Part shown: in pieces, positions 25,347-34,276 of the stretch
Position numbering within the stretch: position 1 is the first letter of the stretch
Layout of the letters: each line of letters starts with the position of its first letter
Source: Candidatus Devosia phytovorans
GTDB lineage: Bacteria > Pseudomonadota > Alphaproteobacteria > Rhizobiales > Devosiaceae
NCBI GenBank assembly: GCA_029202405.1
Contig: CP119312.1
Location: forward strand, 1,679,001 to 1,743,000
DNA length: 64,000 nt
Direction of reading: 5' to 3'
Notes under the pieces: generated by a model
What the model was told of the DNA's origin: nothing
Databases searched by the model: none
The model's input: the letters and a program-made list of their open reading frames with translations, nothing else
Position numbers and translations under genes: made by a program

Positions 25347-26254
25347 GGCAGAGCCTTGATGAAGGCCGTGACGACCTTGGCCGAATTGTCCGATGCCAGA
25401 CCCATGAATGTGCCCATCTCATTCTCGCCTTCGCCGCCGCCGGCCAGATCGGACAGCGAACGGAAGGCGATGAAGGGCACGCCGTTGGCATAGGCGACAT
25501 GGGCAACTGCGGCGCTTTCCATGTCCAGCACGCGCGCTTCGAAGGTGTCGAAGGCATATTCGCGGAACGCGGCATTGTCGACGAAGGCCGCGCCGGACAC
25601 GCCATTGCCGCCGACATGGATGCCGGGTGCGCTGGTCAGGCAGGCCTTGTCGGCCGTGCAGTCATCCAGCGTAACATCGGCAGCCACGCTTTCCGCGACG
25701 GCCAGCAAGTCCGGGTCAACGGCGAACCAGAACTTGTTCTCCGGTTCTGCGTCAGCACGTGTAACCGTCACTTCCTGCGGGAAGATCATGCCGTAGTTGA
25801 CATGCGATGCCTCGAGAAACGGCGGCGGCGTGAACTCACCTTCGGCGGTCTCGCGCGCCATGATTACTTCCAGATATTGGCCCCACTGCGCCGGAACGAT
25901 CACGTCGCCGATATGCCGCTCCGGATCGACACCGCCCGCAATCCCGGAGAACACGATGCTATCCACGTTAAAGGAATCCAGCACCACCTGAGTGTTCATC
26001 GCCGCATTGACCATGCTGACGCCGGTCAGGAACAGCACCACCGGCTTGCCCTCGATCAGGCCGGTCGCAAAGGTCGTGCCATTGACGGAATAGTCCTTGC
26101 GCTCCTGCAAGACGGTCTGCAGCGCTACCCATTCCGGTGCAAAGGCCGACATCACAGCAATGCGTGGCGTGGTATCCAGCGTTTCCGCGGCCAGCGCTGG
26201 CGTGGCGCAGATGGCGCAAACTACCGCCACTGCGGCCAAATTCCCCTTAGTCAT
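25343..26254 (-). CDS. Exported nucleosidase/phosphorylase-family protein (MTAN-like)
   Basis: 303-residue protein with a signal peptide (hydrophobic 5-20, cleavage after ATPALA, about residue 22) and a PNP/UDP phosphorylase fold. It shows IAVMSAFAPEW at the start of the mature chain, GIAGGVDPERHIGDVIVP, and the purine/ribose motif LDMESAAVAHVA followed by PFIAFRSLSD with the catalytic Asp. These are the hallmarks of methylthioadenosine/S-adenosylhomocysteine nucleosidases, but those are normally cytoplasmic, so this is a periplasmic variant that may salvage nucleosides. GAGGGA precedes the ATG. Confidence 0.85.
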   Translation of the reverse strand: MTKGNLAAVAVVCAICATPALAAETLDTTPRIAVMSAFAPEWVALQTVLQERKDYSVNGTTFATGLIEGKPVVLFLTGVSMVNAAMNTQVVLDSFNVDSIVFSGIAGGVDPERHIGDVIVPAQWGQYLEVIMARETAEGEFTPPPFLEASHVNYGMIFPQEVTVTRADAEPENKFWFAVDPDLLAVAESVAADVTLDDCTADKACLTSAPGIHVGGNGVSGAAFVDNAAFREYAFDTFEARVLDMESAAVAHVAYANGVPFIAFRSLSDLAGGGEGENEMGTFMGLASDNSAKVVTAFIKALP

Positions 26255-26427
26255 TGTATTTCCCTCATAATTGACCGTCGCAGGCTAGTCCGAGCCGATC
26301 TCTGGCAATAGCCGGTGGCGCTGCATGGCAGCATCCCATCACGCAAATTGATCGGGCCCATTGTCAAAATCGGTTCGACCTTTGTTCCATCGAGGCGTAG
26401 CGTCCGGCCTCTGCGAAGGGGAATCAC

Positions 26428-27318
26428 ATGTCTGTCCGCGATTGGTCCTGGATCATCCTGCTTGGCGCCATCTGGGGTTGCTCGTTCATTTTCAACGCGA
26501 TCCTGATCCGCGAAATCGGCCCACTCTGGGTCACATCCTTCCGGGTCGGCATTGGTGCATTGGGCTGCTGGATAGTCATGGCCGCGCTGCGCAAACCGGT
26601 TCCGCGCGATCCAAAGCTATGGGTGCAACTGGGCCTGCTTGGCATTATCGCCTATGCCATCCCCTTCGCCCTGTTTCCCCTTGCCCAGGCGCATCTGGCC
26701 AGCGGCGTAGCCGCGATCATCAACGCGCTGACGCCGATGGTGACCGCGGTCATCTCCCATTTCTGGATCGGCGGCGAAAAGGCCTCGCGAACAAAGATGA
26801 CCGGGGTCGCCATCGGCTTTGTCGGCGCAACCATCCTGGTCTCGCCGGCCCTCAGCGCTGGCGGCAGTTCCAACCTCTGGGCCATTGCGGCCTGTCTCGG
26901 CGCGACGCTCTGCTACGCCATTTCGCTCAACATCACGCGCAGCTTCAAGCATGTCGAGCCGACGGCCTTTGCCTCCATCGCACTGACCGGGGCCACGATC
27001 ATCGCCGTGCCGATCGCTTTTCTGAGCGAAGGCGCGCCGGTGATGACGCGCCCCGAAACCTATGGCGCAGCTTTGGCCATCGGCCTGCTGTCGACGGCCT
27101 TCACGTTCCAGATCATGTATCGCATCCTGCCACGCGTCGGCGCGACCAATTTTGCAACCACGACCTTTATCGCGCCAATCTCGGCGCTGATCCTGGGTGT
27201 CACGGTGCTGCGCGAAACTGTGCTGCCGATCCAGATCCTGGGCATGGTGGTGATCTTTTTCGGGCTGCTGTTCATCGATGGCCGCATCCGCAAGATCTGG
27301 AACCGCGTTCCGGCCTGA
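26428..27318 (+). CDS. EamA/DMT-superfamily transporter
   Basis: 296-residue membrane protein with ten predicted helices in two EamA repeats; the first begins WIILLGAIWGCSFIFNAILI and the second LWAIAACLGATLCYAISL. The family exports metabolites such as amino acids or takes up diverse solutes; substrate unknown. ATG with AAGGGGA upstream. It is followed closely by two small proline-rich genes on the same strand. Confidence 0.92.
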   Translation: MSVRDWSWIILLGAIWGCSFIFNAILIREIGPLWVTSFRVGIGALGCWIVMAALRKPVPRDPKLWVQLGLLGIIAYAIPFALFPLAQAHLASGVAAIINALTPMVTAVISHFWIGGEKASRTKMTGVAIGFVGATILVSPALSAGGSSNLWAIAACLGATLCYAISLNITRSFKHVEPTAFASIALTGATIIAVPIAFLSEGAPVMTRPETYGAALAIGLLSTAFTFQIMYRILPRVGATNFATTTFIAPISALILGVTVLRETVLPIQILGMVVIFFGLLFIDGRIRKIWNRVPA

Positions 27319-27365
27319 CGGAACCTGGCCTGGCGCACAGAGTTGGGGTCCTTGAGGAGCCCGAC

Positions 27366-27572
27366 ATGAACCAGAATAGACCTGACATCGATCCACGGCC
27401 CGTACCGGAAATCGTGCCGCAGCCAGAGCCCGCGCCGCCGCAGCCAGTCGACCCGGTGCCGCCCTCACCGCAGGAATTGCCTGATACTCCACAACCCGTG
27501 GAAGATCCCACTCCCGGCCAGCCTGCACCAGAGCCGGGCCCTGGCGGCGACCAGCCACCAACGAGGAGCTAG
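27366..27572 (+). CDS. Small proline-rich protein
   Basis: 68-residue protein, about one third proline, with repeated Pro-Glu-Pro and Gln-Pro pairs and no hydrophobic segment. ATG has GGAG 6 bases upstream, and the next gene begins 5 bases after the stop. Composition predicts a fully disordered, acidic chain. It is not a known family; codon phase (G/C at third positions) supports real coding. Function unknown. Confidence 0.62.
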   Translation: MNQNRPDIDPRPVPEIVPQPEPAPPQPVDPVPPSPQELPDTPQPVEDPTPGQPAPEPGPGGDQPPTRS

Positions 27573-27576
27573 AGCA

Positions 27577-27759
27577 ATGAGCGAGAAACATCCCCATTCC
27601 AAGCCCGAGACGCGCCGCCCCGACCCGGTGCCGCCCATGCCGGTGAACCTGCCCACCAGCAATGCCGATCACCCCGGCACGACCCCGCTCCGCCACGGCG
27701 AAAAGGATCCGCTGGACTATAACCTGCCGCCCGAACCCAAGAACGACTGGAATCCCTGA
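27577..27759 (+). CDS. Small 60-residue Pro/Asp-rich protein
   Basis: 60 residues, disordered in composition, ending DYNLPPEPKNDWNP. ATG at 27577 is preceded by GAGGAG, partly inside the previous gene's last codons. Likely co-transcribed with the proline-rich gene just upstream, and the pair ends at a clear terminator. Not recognised. Confidence 0.62.
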   Translation: MSEKHPHSKPETRRPDPVPPMPVNLPTSNADHPGTTPLRHGEKDPLDYNLPPEPKNDWNP

Positions 27760-27765
27760 AACAGA

Positions 27766-27787
27766 AACGGCGCCTCGCGGCGCCGTT
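27766..27787. terminator. Bidirectional rho-independent terminator
   Basis: AACGGCGCC pairs with GGCGCCGTT across TCGC, followed by CTTTTT on the plus strand. It also lies just after the gatB stop on the minus strand. Confidence 0.9.
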
Positions 27788-27797
27788 CTTTTTGACC

Positions 27798-29292
27798 CTA
27801 CTCGATCCCGAGCTTTTGCTTCATCAGCTCGTTGAGAGCCTGCGGATTGGCCTTGCCGCCCGAGGCCTTCATGGCCTGGCCGACGAACCAGCCGAGCATG
27901 GTCGGCTTGGCGATGCACCTGCGCCACCTTGTCCGGGATTGGCCGCGATGATCTCGTCCACCGACGCTCTCGATGGCGCCCGTGTCGGTCACCTGCTTCA
28001 TGCCGCGCGCCTCGACGATCGCGCGCGGTCGCCGCCTTCCTCGCGATGAGGATCTCAGCAGGTCCTTGGCGATCTTGGAGGAGATGGTCCGGTCGGCGAT
28101 CAGGTCGACGATGGCCGGCGATCTGCGCCGGCTGAGATGGGTCCGAGACGGCGACGCCCTGACTCTTGTTGCAAAGCGCCGAACGTCGCTGATCACGAAA
28201 TTGGCCGACCGCCTTGCCGTCCGCTGGCGCCTTGGCCACGCGCCTCGTAATAGTCGGCCGTGTCGCGCTCGGCCACCAGCACGCTGGCGTCATAGGCGGT
28301 GACGCCGTAGTCGCTGACGAAGCGCGCCTTCTTCTCGTCCGGCAGCTCCGGCAGGCCTCGGCCAGCTTGTCGACGAAGGCGTCGTCGAACTCAAGCGGCA
28401 GCAGGTCCGGATCGGGGAAGTAGCGGTAGTCATGCGCCTCTTCCTTGGAGCGCATGGAACGCGTCTCGCCGGCTTCGGGATCGTAGAGACGGGTTTCCTG
28501 ATCGATGGAACCGCCATCCTCCAGGATCTCGATCTGGCGGCGGGCCTCGACCTCGATGGCCTGGCCGATGAAAGCGGATGGAATTGACGTTCTTGATCTC
28601 GCAGCGCGTGCCGAATCGCTCGCCCGGCTTGCGCACGGAGACGTTCACGTCGGCGCGCAGGATTGCCCTTCTCCATGTCGCCGTCGCAGGTGCCCAGATA
28701 GCGCAGGATGGTGCGCAGCTTGCGCCACATAGGCCTTGGCCTCCTCGGACGACCGCAGGTCGGGCTTGGAGACGATTTCCATCAGCGCGACGCCCGAGCG
28801 GTTGAGATCGACAAAGCTCATGTTCGGATGCTGGTCGTGGATCGACTTGCCGGCATCCTGCTCGAGATGCAGGCGCTCGATGCCAATCTCGATCTGCCCA
28901 TCGGGCATGTCGAGATAGACCAGCCCTTCGCCGACGATCGGGATCCTTGAACTGGCTGATCTGGTAGCCCTGCGGCAGGTCGGGATAGAAAGTAGTTCTT
29001 GCGGTCGAAGACCGAGCGGTTGTTGATCTGCGCCTTGAGGCCCAGGCCTGTGCGCACCGCCTGGCGAACGCATTCCTCGTTGATGGCCGGCAGCATGCCG
29101 GGCATGGCCGCATCGACGAAGCTGACGTTGGCATTGGGCGGGCTGCCGAATTCGGTCGACGAGCCGGAGAACAGCTTGCTCTCGCTGGTCACCTGCGCAT
29201 GCACTCTCCATGCCAATGATGACTTCCCAGTCGCCGGTGGAACCCTTGATGAAGCTCTTGGGATTGGGCGTGCGGGTGTCGATAAGGGTCAA
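27798..29292 (-). pseudogene. gatB: gatB (Asp-tRNA(Asn)/Glu-tRNA(Gln) amidotransferase subunit B), broken by many one-base indels
   Basis: Across all frames the translation follows GatB from the N-terminus (LTLIDTRTPNPKSF from TTG at 29292, with AGGA upstream) to KANPQALNELMKQKLGIE at the stop (27798). No single frame is open for more than about 220 codons. About 18 frame breaks can be placed by joining family-like pieces: near 29205, 28990, 28941, 28723, 28660, 28572, 28354, 28240, 28204, 28181, 28171, 28113, 28053, 28040, 28026, 27960, 27935 and 27915. Most are single-base additions, four or five are losses. Intact gatA and gatC nearby and clean neighbours make consensus error more likely than true decay. 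Confidence 0.85.
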
Positions 29293-29389
29293 TTGAACAG
29301 TCCTGCGAGGCAAGGCGAAACTATGCCAAACGCATAGAGCCTAGGGGGAATGGATGCAATTGCTTTGAGCCAGATTCACGGCCCGGACG

Positions 29390-29902
29390 TCAGTCCTCGT
29401 CCTCGATGTCGCCTTCGAAGGGCATGAGGTGCTTTTCGAGATGGACGCTCATGAAGGGTTCGTGGGCGGCGCGGCCATCTGGGCGCAGGGCCAGGATGCG
29501 ATAGCCCTGCTTTTCATAAAAGCGCACGGCGCGGACATTGTCGGCCGGGGTTTCGAGCTGGACGCGTTCGGCGCCCTCCAGTTCGAGCATGCTCTCCATG
29601 CGGCGCAGCAGGCGCGAACCGATGCCGTGGCCCTGCAATTCGGGCATGACGAAGAGGTAGGGAATATAGGCGCGGCGTGAGGAACGGGAGCACCAGCCGA
29701 CGGCTATGCCATCGACCTCGGCGACAATGATGCGGCTCAGCGTTTCGCCGACCGCCTGGCTCAACCGGCGCTTTTCAGCGTCGCGCATGCCGGTTCGCTC
29801 GGTCAAAAGCGGCAGGATGCCCTTCTCCCAGGCGCGATAGGCGATCTCGGCCAAGCGGGGCGCATCAGACTTCTCGGCTTTGCGAATGCTGATACCGGGC
29901 AT
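29390..29902 (-). CDS. GNAT-family N-acetyltransferase
   Basis: 170-residue acetyltransferase. The fold's motif A is clear as YIPYLFVMPELQGHGIGSRLL (acetyl-CoA loop Q-x-x-G-x-G/A), preceded by IIVAEVDGIAVGW and followed by NVRAVRFYEKQGYRIL. Start ATG has AGGAGG 5 bases upstream. Substrate unknown; the acidic tail GDIEDED is unusual. It stands between gatB and the chorismate mutase gene. Confidence 0.9.
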   Translation of the reverse strand: MPGISIRKAEKSDAPRLAEIAYRAWEKGILPLLTERTGMRDAEKRRLSQAVGETLSRIIVAEVDGIAVGWCSRSSRRAYIPYLFVMPELQGHGIGSRLLRRMESMLELEGAERVQLETPADNVRAVRFYEKQGYRILALRPDGRAAHEPFMSVHLEKHLMPFEGDIEDED

Positions 29903-29926
29903 GAGGCCTCCTGCCAGATCAAGGAA

Positions 29927-30238
29927 CTAGCCGCGCCGCCGCGCAGCGATGATGCCCTTCTCGTAGTTGATGTTCCAGTCGATCAGGGTCCGCCACACAA
30001 GTTCGGCCTGATCCTCGTCAAGATCAAGTGCCAAACTGCGATCGCGGACCTTGGCAATGACCGCTTCGATACGGGCCGGATCGCGCGCTTCGTGCGGATC
30101 GGTCTTGATTTGGGCCATGCGGGTCACATAGGCGTGGCGTTCGGCAAACAGCGTCAGAAGGGCCATGTCGACGCGGTCGATCTCGGCACGGACGTCGTCC
30201 TTGGTTTCGCAGGCGTCGGGCAGCTTGGTGGCAGTCAC
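29927..30238 (-). CDS. Chorismate mutase, AroQ type
   Basis: All-helical chorismate mutase of about 103 residues (GTG at 30238; an in-frame GTG at 30301 would add 21 residues). It converts chorismate to prephenate for Phe and Tyr. Conserved positions seen are RAEIDRVDMALLTLFAERHAYVTRMAQIK at the first helix and DPARIEAVIAKVRDRS next, ending WNINYEKGI. There is no fused prephenate dehydratase, so it is the stand-alone form. Confidence 0.85.
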   Translation of the reverse strand: MTATKLPDACETKDDVRAEIDRVDMALLTLFAERHAYVTRMAQIKTDPHEARDPARIEAVIAKVRDRSLALDLDEDQAELVWRTLIDWNINYEKGIIAARRRG

Positions 30239-30483
30239 TTGGAATTCCCGTCTCGATTTGCTGTTGCTGGTTTGCACCGGCTGGGTCGCGATTTCAACCA
30301 CACGGCTTGCGCATTTGGTCCAGTCGGGATTATCAAAACGTCATGTCTAGCCAGTTCGAGATTGCCTGAGACCCCGTCCAAAGCGTGACGGGGCAGAATG
30401 AACCAGCCGGGTGCCGGGCGTGATGCCGGCAGCTGGTACTGTTTGTTCGCGGGCTCAGGCCCGCCCAGGGCAACTGACATTTC

Positions 30484-30741
30484 ATGGATATTTCCCGAGA
30501 CGAACAGCGGGTGCTGCATGCACTGGCGCAGGGCGGCCGCATCGCGCTGCTCAAGACCGAGGCCGGCAAGGTGACGGGCCTCGAATTCTTCAACCGCGAG
30601 GGCTGGCTGATGAGCAATTGCAGCCTCGTGCTGTTCAGGAAGCTCAAGGCCAAGAAGGCGATCCGCTCGCAGGGTGGTGGCCCCTACCGGATCACCCGGC
30701 GCGGCCTCGAACTGGTGCGCAGCGAGGTGGATAACCGCTGA
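30484..30741 (+). CDS. YjhX-family protein
   Basis: 85-residue protein that matches the YjhX (UPF0386) family through its full length: SRDEQRVLHALAQGGRIA, FFNREGWLMSNCSLVLFRKLK, PYRITRRGLELVRSEVDNR. In E. coli YjhX has been reported as a toxin paired with YjhQ, a GNAT acetyltransferase. No adjacent gene here is an obvious partner, although a GNAT gene lies 600 bases away on the other strand. Winged-helix-like fold. Start ATG at 30484 lacks a clear ribosome site. Confidence 0.83.
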   Translation: MDISRDEQRVLHALAQGGRIALLKTEAGKVTGLEFFNREGWLMSNCSLVLFRKLKAKKAIRSQGGGPYRITRRGLELVRSEVDNR

Positions 30742-30820
30742 CGATCCGGCTAAACCGCGCGGATAATTTGACAAATCTTCCGCCGCATTGCCCATTGGCA
30801 GTGTGGCGGGAGAGCTTTTC

Positions 30821-31468
30821 ATGACGAGCCAGATACGCATGGGCGCCATTTTCTGGCTGCTGACGGTGGAATTCTTCATTGCCCAATTTGTGGCACAGGC
30901 TGCATTTGCCGGCTTTTCGCTGACCGAGATGGATATCAGCGTGTTGGGCGTGTCGGGCTGCGCGGGCGAAAATCCCAACGCATTGGCCCCCTACTGCTCG
31001 CCACTGCATCTGGTGTTCAATGGCGGCATCATCCTGAATGGCGTGCTGATCCTTCTGGGCATCTGGTTTACGCGCAGGCTCTGGCCACGGGGCGGACTGA
31101 CCGCGGCGGGGCTCTGGCTGCTGGCCATTGGCGGGGGCGTCGGCAGCATCATGGTTGGCTTTTTTCCCTATGACATCAACCGGCCACTGCACACGGTGGG
31201 CGCCATCCTGGCCCTTTGTGTCGCGGGTTTTGGCATGCTGGCTTTGGCAGGCGCATTCTGGCGGCCGTTCCGGAAATTTGCCATCTATACGCTGGCCACC
31301 GGCGTGGTGACCCTTGTCGGCTTCGTGCTCTATGGGCTGAATATCCACCTGGGGATCGGTGGCGGCACAATGGAGCGCATCGCCGCCTGGCCCCACACCA
31401 TCTGGTATGTGGTGGCCGGTGCGCTGATCCTGCGCGGCCATTTCAAAGACCGCGCAGCGCAGGCTTAG
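30821..31468 (+). CDS. DUF998-family membrane protein
   Basis: 215 residues, six predicted helices, beginning MTSQIRMGAIFWLLTVEFF. The loop after the first helix holds two Cys (SGCAGENPNALAPYCSPLH), and VGFFPYDINRPLH is the conserved DUF998 segment. ATG at 30821 is chosen for its GGAGAG 8 bases upstream. Function of the family is unknown. Convergent overlap of 4 bases with the next gene. Confidence 0.85.
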   Translation: MTSQIRMGAIFWLLTVEFFIAQFVAQAAFAGFSLTEMDISVLGVSGCAGENPNALAPYCSPLHLVFNGGIILNGVLILLGIWFTRRLWPRGGLTAAGLWLLAIGGGVGSIMVGFFPYDINRPLHTVGAILALCVAGFGMLALAGAFWRPFRKFAIYTLATGVVTLVGFVLYGLNIHLGIGGGTMERIAAWPHTIWYVVAGALILRGHFKDRAAQA

Positions 31469-31782
31469 TGGCGGGTAACTTCGCTCAGGGCCGCGGCAAT
31501 GTGTTCCCATTCGTTGGAAACGCTGGCCGTGGCGCGGCGCTTGCCGGCGCGGCGATACCAGTAATCGGCATTGCCCATGTCCGCTTCGATCCAGTGCATC
31601 AGGGCATGGACCCAGTCAAAGGCCTGAACGCCTTCCATGGCCTGGACGATATTGTGGGCCATTTCCCATTCGGGACCGACGCGCAATTCGCCCTTCTTCA
31701 GCCACCACAGGGCCTGGAGCGGCTTGCTCATGTCCCTTGGCGGCTCGGACCAGTCGAGCGTGGTAAAGATATCAACGGCCAT
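31465..31782 (-). CDS. Conserved hypothetical protein (about 105 residues)
   Basis: Soluble protein starting MAVDIFTTLDWSEPP at 31782 with AGGGA 8 bases upstream; a longer frame to 31857 is open but lacks a ribosome site. Trp-rich core LQALWWLKKGELRVGPEWEMAH, then FDWVHALMHWIEADMGNADYWYRRAG. Similar short proteins with a WVHALxHxIE...YWYRRAG core occur in Rhizobiales; no function is known. Confidence 0.78.
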   Translation of the reverse strand: MAVDIFTTLDWSEPPRDMSKPLQALWWLKKGELRVGPEWEMAHNIVQAMEGVQAFDWVHALMHWIEADMGNADYWYRRAGKRRATASVSNEWEHIAAALSEVTRH

Positions 31783-31902
31783 CGGCTTGGTCCCTGTCGG
31801 CCCGGACGCAGCGGCAGGCCGCGTCACGACGAGTTTCAACTTATGCATGGGGCGCAAATAGTGCGGAAACGCCGTGCGATCAAGTCACACGCCGATTCTT
31901 GC

Positions 31903-33387
31903 TTACCACCAGGCCTTGGGAGCGAAGTCACCACCGGCGCTTTTCTCGATGACGCGGGCGGCGGCAAAGAGCGTTTCCTCGTCGAACGGCTTGCCGATCA
32001 GCTGCAGGCCGAGCGGCAGTCCCTTGCCGTCCTTGCCGGCCGGCAAGGCGATGCCGGGCAGGCCCGCCATGTTCACGGTAACGGTGAAAACGTCCTGCAT
32101 ATACATCGCCACCGGATCGGCGGCCAGGGTCTCATCGCCAATGCCGAAGGCGGCAGACGGCGTGGCCGGGGTCAGGATGGCGTCGACGCCGGCGTGGAAG
32201 GCGTCCTCGAAATCCTTCTTGATCAGCGTGCGGACCTTCTGCGCCTTGACGTAATAGGCGTCGAAATAGCCGGCCGACAGCACATAGGTGCCGATCATGA
32301 TGCGGCGCTTCACCTCGCGGCCGAAGCCAGCGGCGCGGGTGAGCTCGTACATGTCAGTGATGTCCTTGCCCGTGACGCGCAGGCCGTATTTCACGCCGTC
32401 ATAGCGCGCGAGATTGGACGAGGCCTCGGCGGGGGCGACGATGTAGTAGGCCGGCAGCGCGTATTTGGTGTGCGGCAAGGAAATATCCTTGACCGTGGCG
32501 CCTTCGGCCTTGAGCCATTCAAGACCCTGGCTCCAGAGCTTTTCGATCTCTGGCGCCATGCCATCGATGCGATATTCGCGCGGCACGCCGATGGTCAGAC
32601 CCTTGACGCCACGCTCGACGGCAGCGGCGAAGTCGGGCACGGCGATATCGACGCTGGTCGAATCCTTGGGATCGAAGCCCGACATCGAGGTCAGCAGCAG
32701 CGCCGCATCTTCCACCGTACGCGCCATCGGACCAGCCTGGTCGAGCGACGACGCAAACGCAACAGTGCCCCAGCGCGAGGCGCGGCCATAGGTCGGCTTG
32801 ATGCCAACCGTGCCGGTCAGCGCGGCCGGCTGGCGAATCGAACCGCCCGTATCGGTCGCGGTCGCGCCGGCACAGAGCCAGGCGGCAACGGCTGCAGCCG
32901 ACCCGCCCGAGGAGCCGCCGGGCACCAGGTTTGCATTGCTGCCCTCGGCCCGGAACGGACTGACCACCGGGCCGTAGTAGGAGGTCTCGTTGGACGAGCC
33001 CATGGCGAATTCGTCCATGTTGAGCTTGCCCAGCATGACGGCACCATCGCGCCAGAGATTGGCGGTGACGGTGGATTCGTATTCGGGCTTGAAGCCATCG
33101 AGAATGTGACTGGCGGCCTGGGTGTGGACGCCCTTGGTGGCGAACAGGTCCTTGATGCCCAGCGGAATGCCTTCCAGGGTGCCGCCCTGCCCCAAGCCAA
33201 GCTTTTCGTCGCTGGCCTTGGCCATGTCGAGCGCCTGGTCAGGCGTCACGGCGACATAGGCATTGAGCGCCGGATTGGCCGTTTCGATCGCCTTGAGATA
33301 GGCGCCAGTCAGCTCGGTGGCGGTGAAGCTCTTGGCTTCTAGCCCCTTGCGGGCTTCGGCAATGCTCAGCTTGGTCAGATCAGTCAA
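31903..33387 (-). CDS. gatA: Asp-tRNA(Asn)/Glu-tRNA(Gln) amidotransferase subunit A
   Basis: Amidase that frees ammonia from glutamine for GatB; 494 residues. The amidase Ser-cis-Ser-Lys signature is in GIPLGIKDLF (Lys) and PGGSSGGSAAAVAA with GGSIRQPA (serines). The protein is best started at TTG 33387, giving LTDLTKLSIAEARKGL as in relatives; an in-frame TTG seven codons further upstream is also possible. It is separated from gatC by an acetyltransferase gene and lies about 2.6 kb from gatB. Confidence 0.95.
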   Translation of the reverse strand: MTDLTKLSIAEARKGLEAKSFTATELTGAYLKAIETANPALNAYVAVTPDQALDMAKASDEKLGLGQGGTLEGIPLGIKDLFATKGVHTQAASHILDGFKPEYESTVTANLWRDGAVMLGKLNMDEFAMGSSNETSYYGPVVSPFRAEGSNANLVPGGSSGGSAAAVAAWLCAGATATDTGGSIRQPAALTGTVGIKPTYGRASRWGTVAFASSLDQAGPMARTVEDAALLLTSMSGFDPKDSTSVDIAVPDFAAAVERGVKGLTIGVPREYRIDGMAPEIEKLWSQGLEWLKAEGATVKDISLPHTKYALPAYYIVAPAEASSNLARYDGVKYGLRVTGKDITDMYELTRAAGFGREVKRRIMIGTYVLSAGYFDAYYVKAQKVRTLIKKDFEDAFHAGVDAILTPATPSAAFGIGDETLAADPVAMYMQDVFTVTVNMAGLPGIALPAGKDGKGLPLGLQLIGKPFDEETLFAAARVIEKSAGGDFAPKAWW

Positions 33388-33404
33388 AGTCTTGTCTCTC
33401 TTGT

Positions 33405-33905
33405 TCAAACGGCGGCGGCTTCAGCCACACACGCCGGAGCTGACAGGGGGAATTCGAAAAAGGCCGACCATTGGCTGTCGGGATAGTCGAGGAACGGACC
33501 ACGCGCGACAAAGCCAGCGCGGGTATACAGCCGATGCGCCTCGGCCATGCCATCGCCAGTGCCGGTTTCGAGCATGACGACGGGCAGGTCGCGCTCCCTT
33601 GCGAGACCGACGATGCGCTCGAGCAGCAGGCTGCCGACGCGCTGGCCGCGGACCTCGGGAAGCGTGTACATGCGCTTGACTTCGCCCAGCTCGGCAGAAT
33701 GGACTTTCAGCGCACCCATGCCGACCGCCCTGCCCGTCTCGTCGCGCGCCACAAACAGCGTCGTGTCGCTGTCGGCCATCTGCTCCACCGTCATCTTGAA
33801 CTGGAATTCCAGCGGCGACAGCGGGATGAGATGGTCGTTGAGATGGGCGACAAGCATGCGCACATCGTCCTGCAGCGGTGTCTCTATGGCGATGGCGATC
33901 GCCAT
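33405..33905 (-). CDS. GNAT-family N-acetyltransferase located between gatC and gatA
   Basis: 166-residue acetyltransferase; motif A is VKRMYTLPEVRGQRVGSLLL with R-G-Q-R-V-G acetyl-CoA loop, then VVMLETGTGDGMAEAHRLYTRAGF. Its ATG overlaps the gatC stop (TAATG) and its stop lies 17 bases before the gatA start, so it is an operon member. The target is unknown; any role in the amidotransferase is unproven. Confidence 0.88.
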   Translation of the reverse strand: MAIAIAIETPLQDDVRMLVAHLNDHLIPLSPLEFQFKMTVEQMADSDTTLFVARDETGRAVGMGALKVHSAELGEVKRMYTLPEVRGQRVGSLLLERIVGLARERDLPVVMLETGTGDGMAEAHRLYTRAGFVARGPFLDYPDSQWSAFFEFPLSAPACVAEAAAV

Positions 33906-34192
33906 TACTCGATCACCTTTGGCACCATGAAGAAATTGTCTTCGGTCAGCGGCGCATTCTTGACGATGGTCTCTGCATAGCCACCATCGCTGATCACGTC
34001 ATCACGGCGGCGCAGGGTCATCGGCGTGACCGACGTCATGGGCTCGACGCCATCGACATTGACCTCGGCAAGCTGCTCGACGAAGCCGAGGATGGCGTTG
34101 AGTTCGCTCTGGTAGGCTTCCACTTCGTTATCTTCGATGCGGATGCGCGCCAGGCGACCAATGCGCTTCACGGTTGCGGCGTCGACGGACAT
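33905..34192 (-). CDS. gatC: Asp-tRNA(Asn)/Glu-tRNA(Gln) amidotransferase subunit C
   Basis: 95-residue clamp between GatA and GatB. Typical helices VDAATVKRIGRLARIRI and NAILGFVEQLAEVNVDGVEPM, then LRRRDDVISDGGY and APLTEDNFFMVPKVIE. ATG at 34192 with TGGAG 6 bases upstream. Upstream, first gene of the gatC-GNAT-gatA run. Confidence 0.95.
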   Translation of the reverse strand: MSVDAATVKRIGRLARIRIEDNEVEAYQSELNAILGFVEQLAEVNVDGVEPMTSVTPMTLRRRDDVISDGGYAETIVKNAPLTEDNFFMVPKVIE

Positions 34193-34276
34193 GGGAAACT
34201 CCAGATAGAACGGCTCTTGCGGCGTTATTAGCAATGCGTTGCGGCAAAAGACAATGAAAATGGCTGATGCGGCGGA

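Noticed and set aside
26617..28455. 612-codon minus-strand frame starting inside gatB
   Set aside because: It runs from a GatB piece into antisense of the DMT gene only because gatB is frame-shifted; it is not a fusion gene.
31216..33342. 708-codon plus-strand frame across the DUF998 gene and gatA
   Set aside because: It begins out of frame in one gene and runs antisense to gatA; no protein family pattern.
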